Origin: Cytophagales bacterium
GTDB taxonomy: Bacteria; Bacteroidota; Bacteroidia; Cytophagales; Cyclobacteriaceae
DNA length: 6,141 bases
Direction of reading: 5' to 3'
Assembly (NCBI GenBank): GCA_003537495.1
Contig: DPSB01000528.1
Span: 4,041-10,181, forward strand
The notes under the pieces were generated by a model. It did not search any database. It saw only the letters and a list, made by a program, of their open reading frames with translations, and was not told the DNA's origin. Both the position numbers and the translations under genes were made by a program. Every line of letters begins with the position of its first letter. The stretch's first letter is position 1. Positions 6,124 to 6,141 of the stretch are shown one piece after another.

Positions 6124-6141
6124 GGGGAAAACCACGTATTT

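Overview
The window looks like a Bacteroidota chromosome segment, probably Cytophagales-like. The evidence is moderately AT-rich DNA, starts preceded by A/T-rich sequence without a Shine-Dalgarno motif, a XerD/type II dehydroquinase gene pair, and signalling proteins whose sequences resemble those of that phylum. This placement is inference; there is no rRNA or marker gene to confirm it.

Left part (1-1140): a housekeeping block. The 5' two thirds of a XerD-type tyrosine recombinase gene lies on the minus strand and runs off the left edge. It is divergent, across 34 bases, from aroQ (type II 3-dehydroquinate dehydratase, shikimate pathway) on the plus strand. A strong hairpin with a T-tract on the minus strand lies over the last codons of aroQ and ends transcription coming from the right.

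Middle (1141-1697): a minus-strand gene for a small, Trp-rich YbjN/CesT-chaperone-like protein of unknown job. It is followed upstream by an 89-base gap holding an A/T-rich inverted repeat.

Right part (1698-6021): a compact minus-strand operon of four signalling genes. In order of transcription they are: a membrane histidine kinase (TM-CHASE3-TM-PAS-HisKA-HATPase); a stand-alone Rcp1/CheY-like receiver overlapping it by 11 bases; a soluble receiver-HisKA-HATPase hybrid with the receiver at its N-terminus; and a PAS-PAS protein that ends in a degenerate HisKA helical hairpin. This last protein has Lys in place of the phosphoacceptor His and has no ATPase domain. None of the four carries a DNA-binding output domain. 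The natural reading is a sensing and phosphorelay module that signals by protein-protein contact, with the last protein acting as a non-catalytic modulator or adaptor.

Right edge (6022-6141): the presumed promoter/leader of the operon, with several short inverted repeats and no gene. I see no mobile element, CRISPR array, tRNA or rRNA. The most unusual item is the kinase-dead, ATPase-less last gene of the signalling operon.
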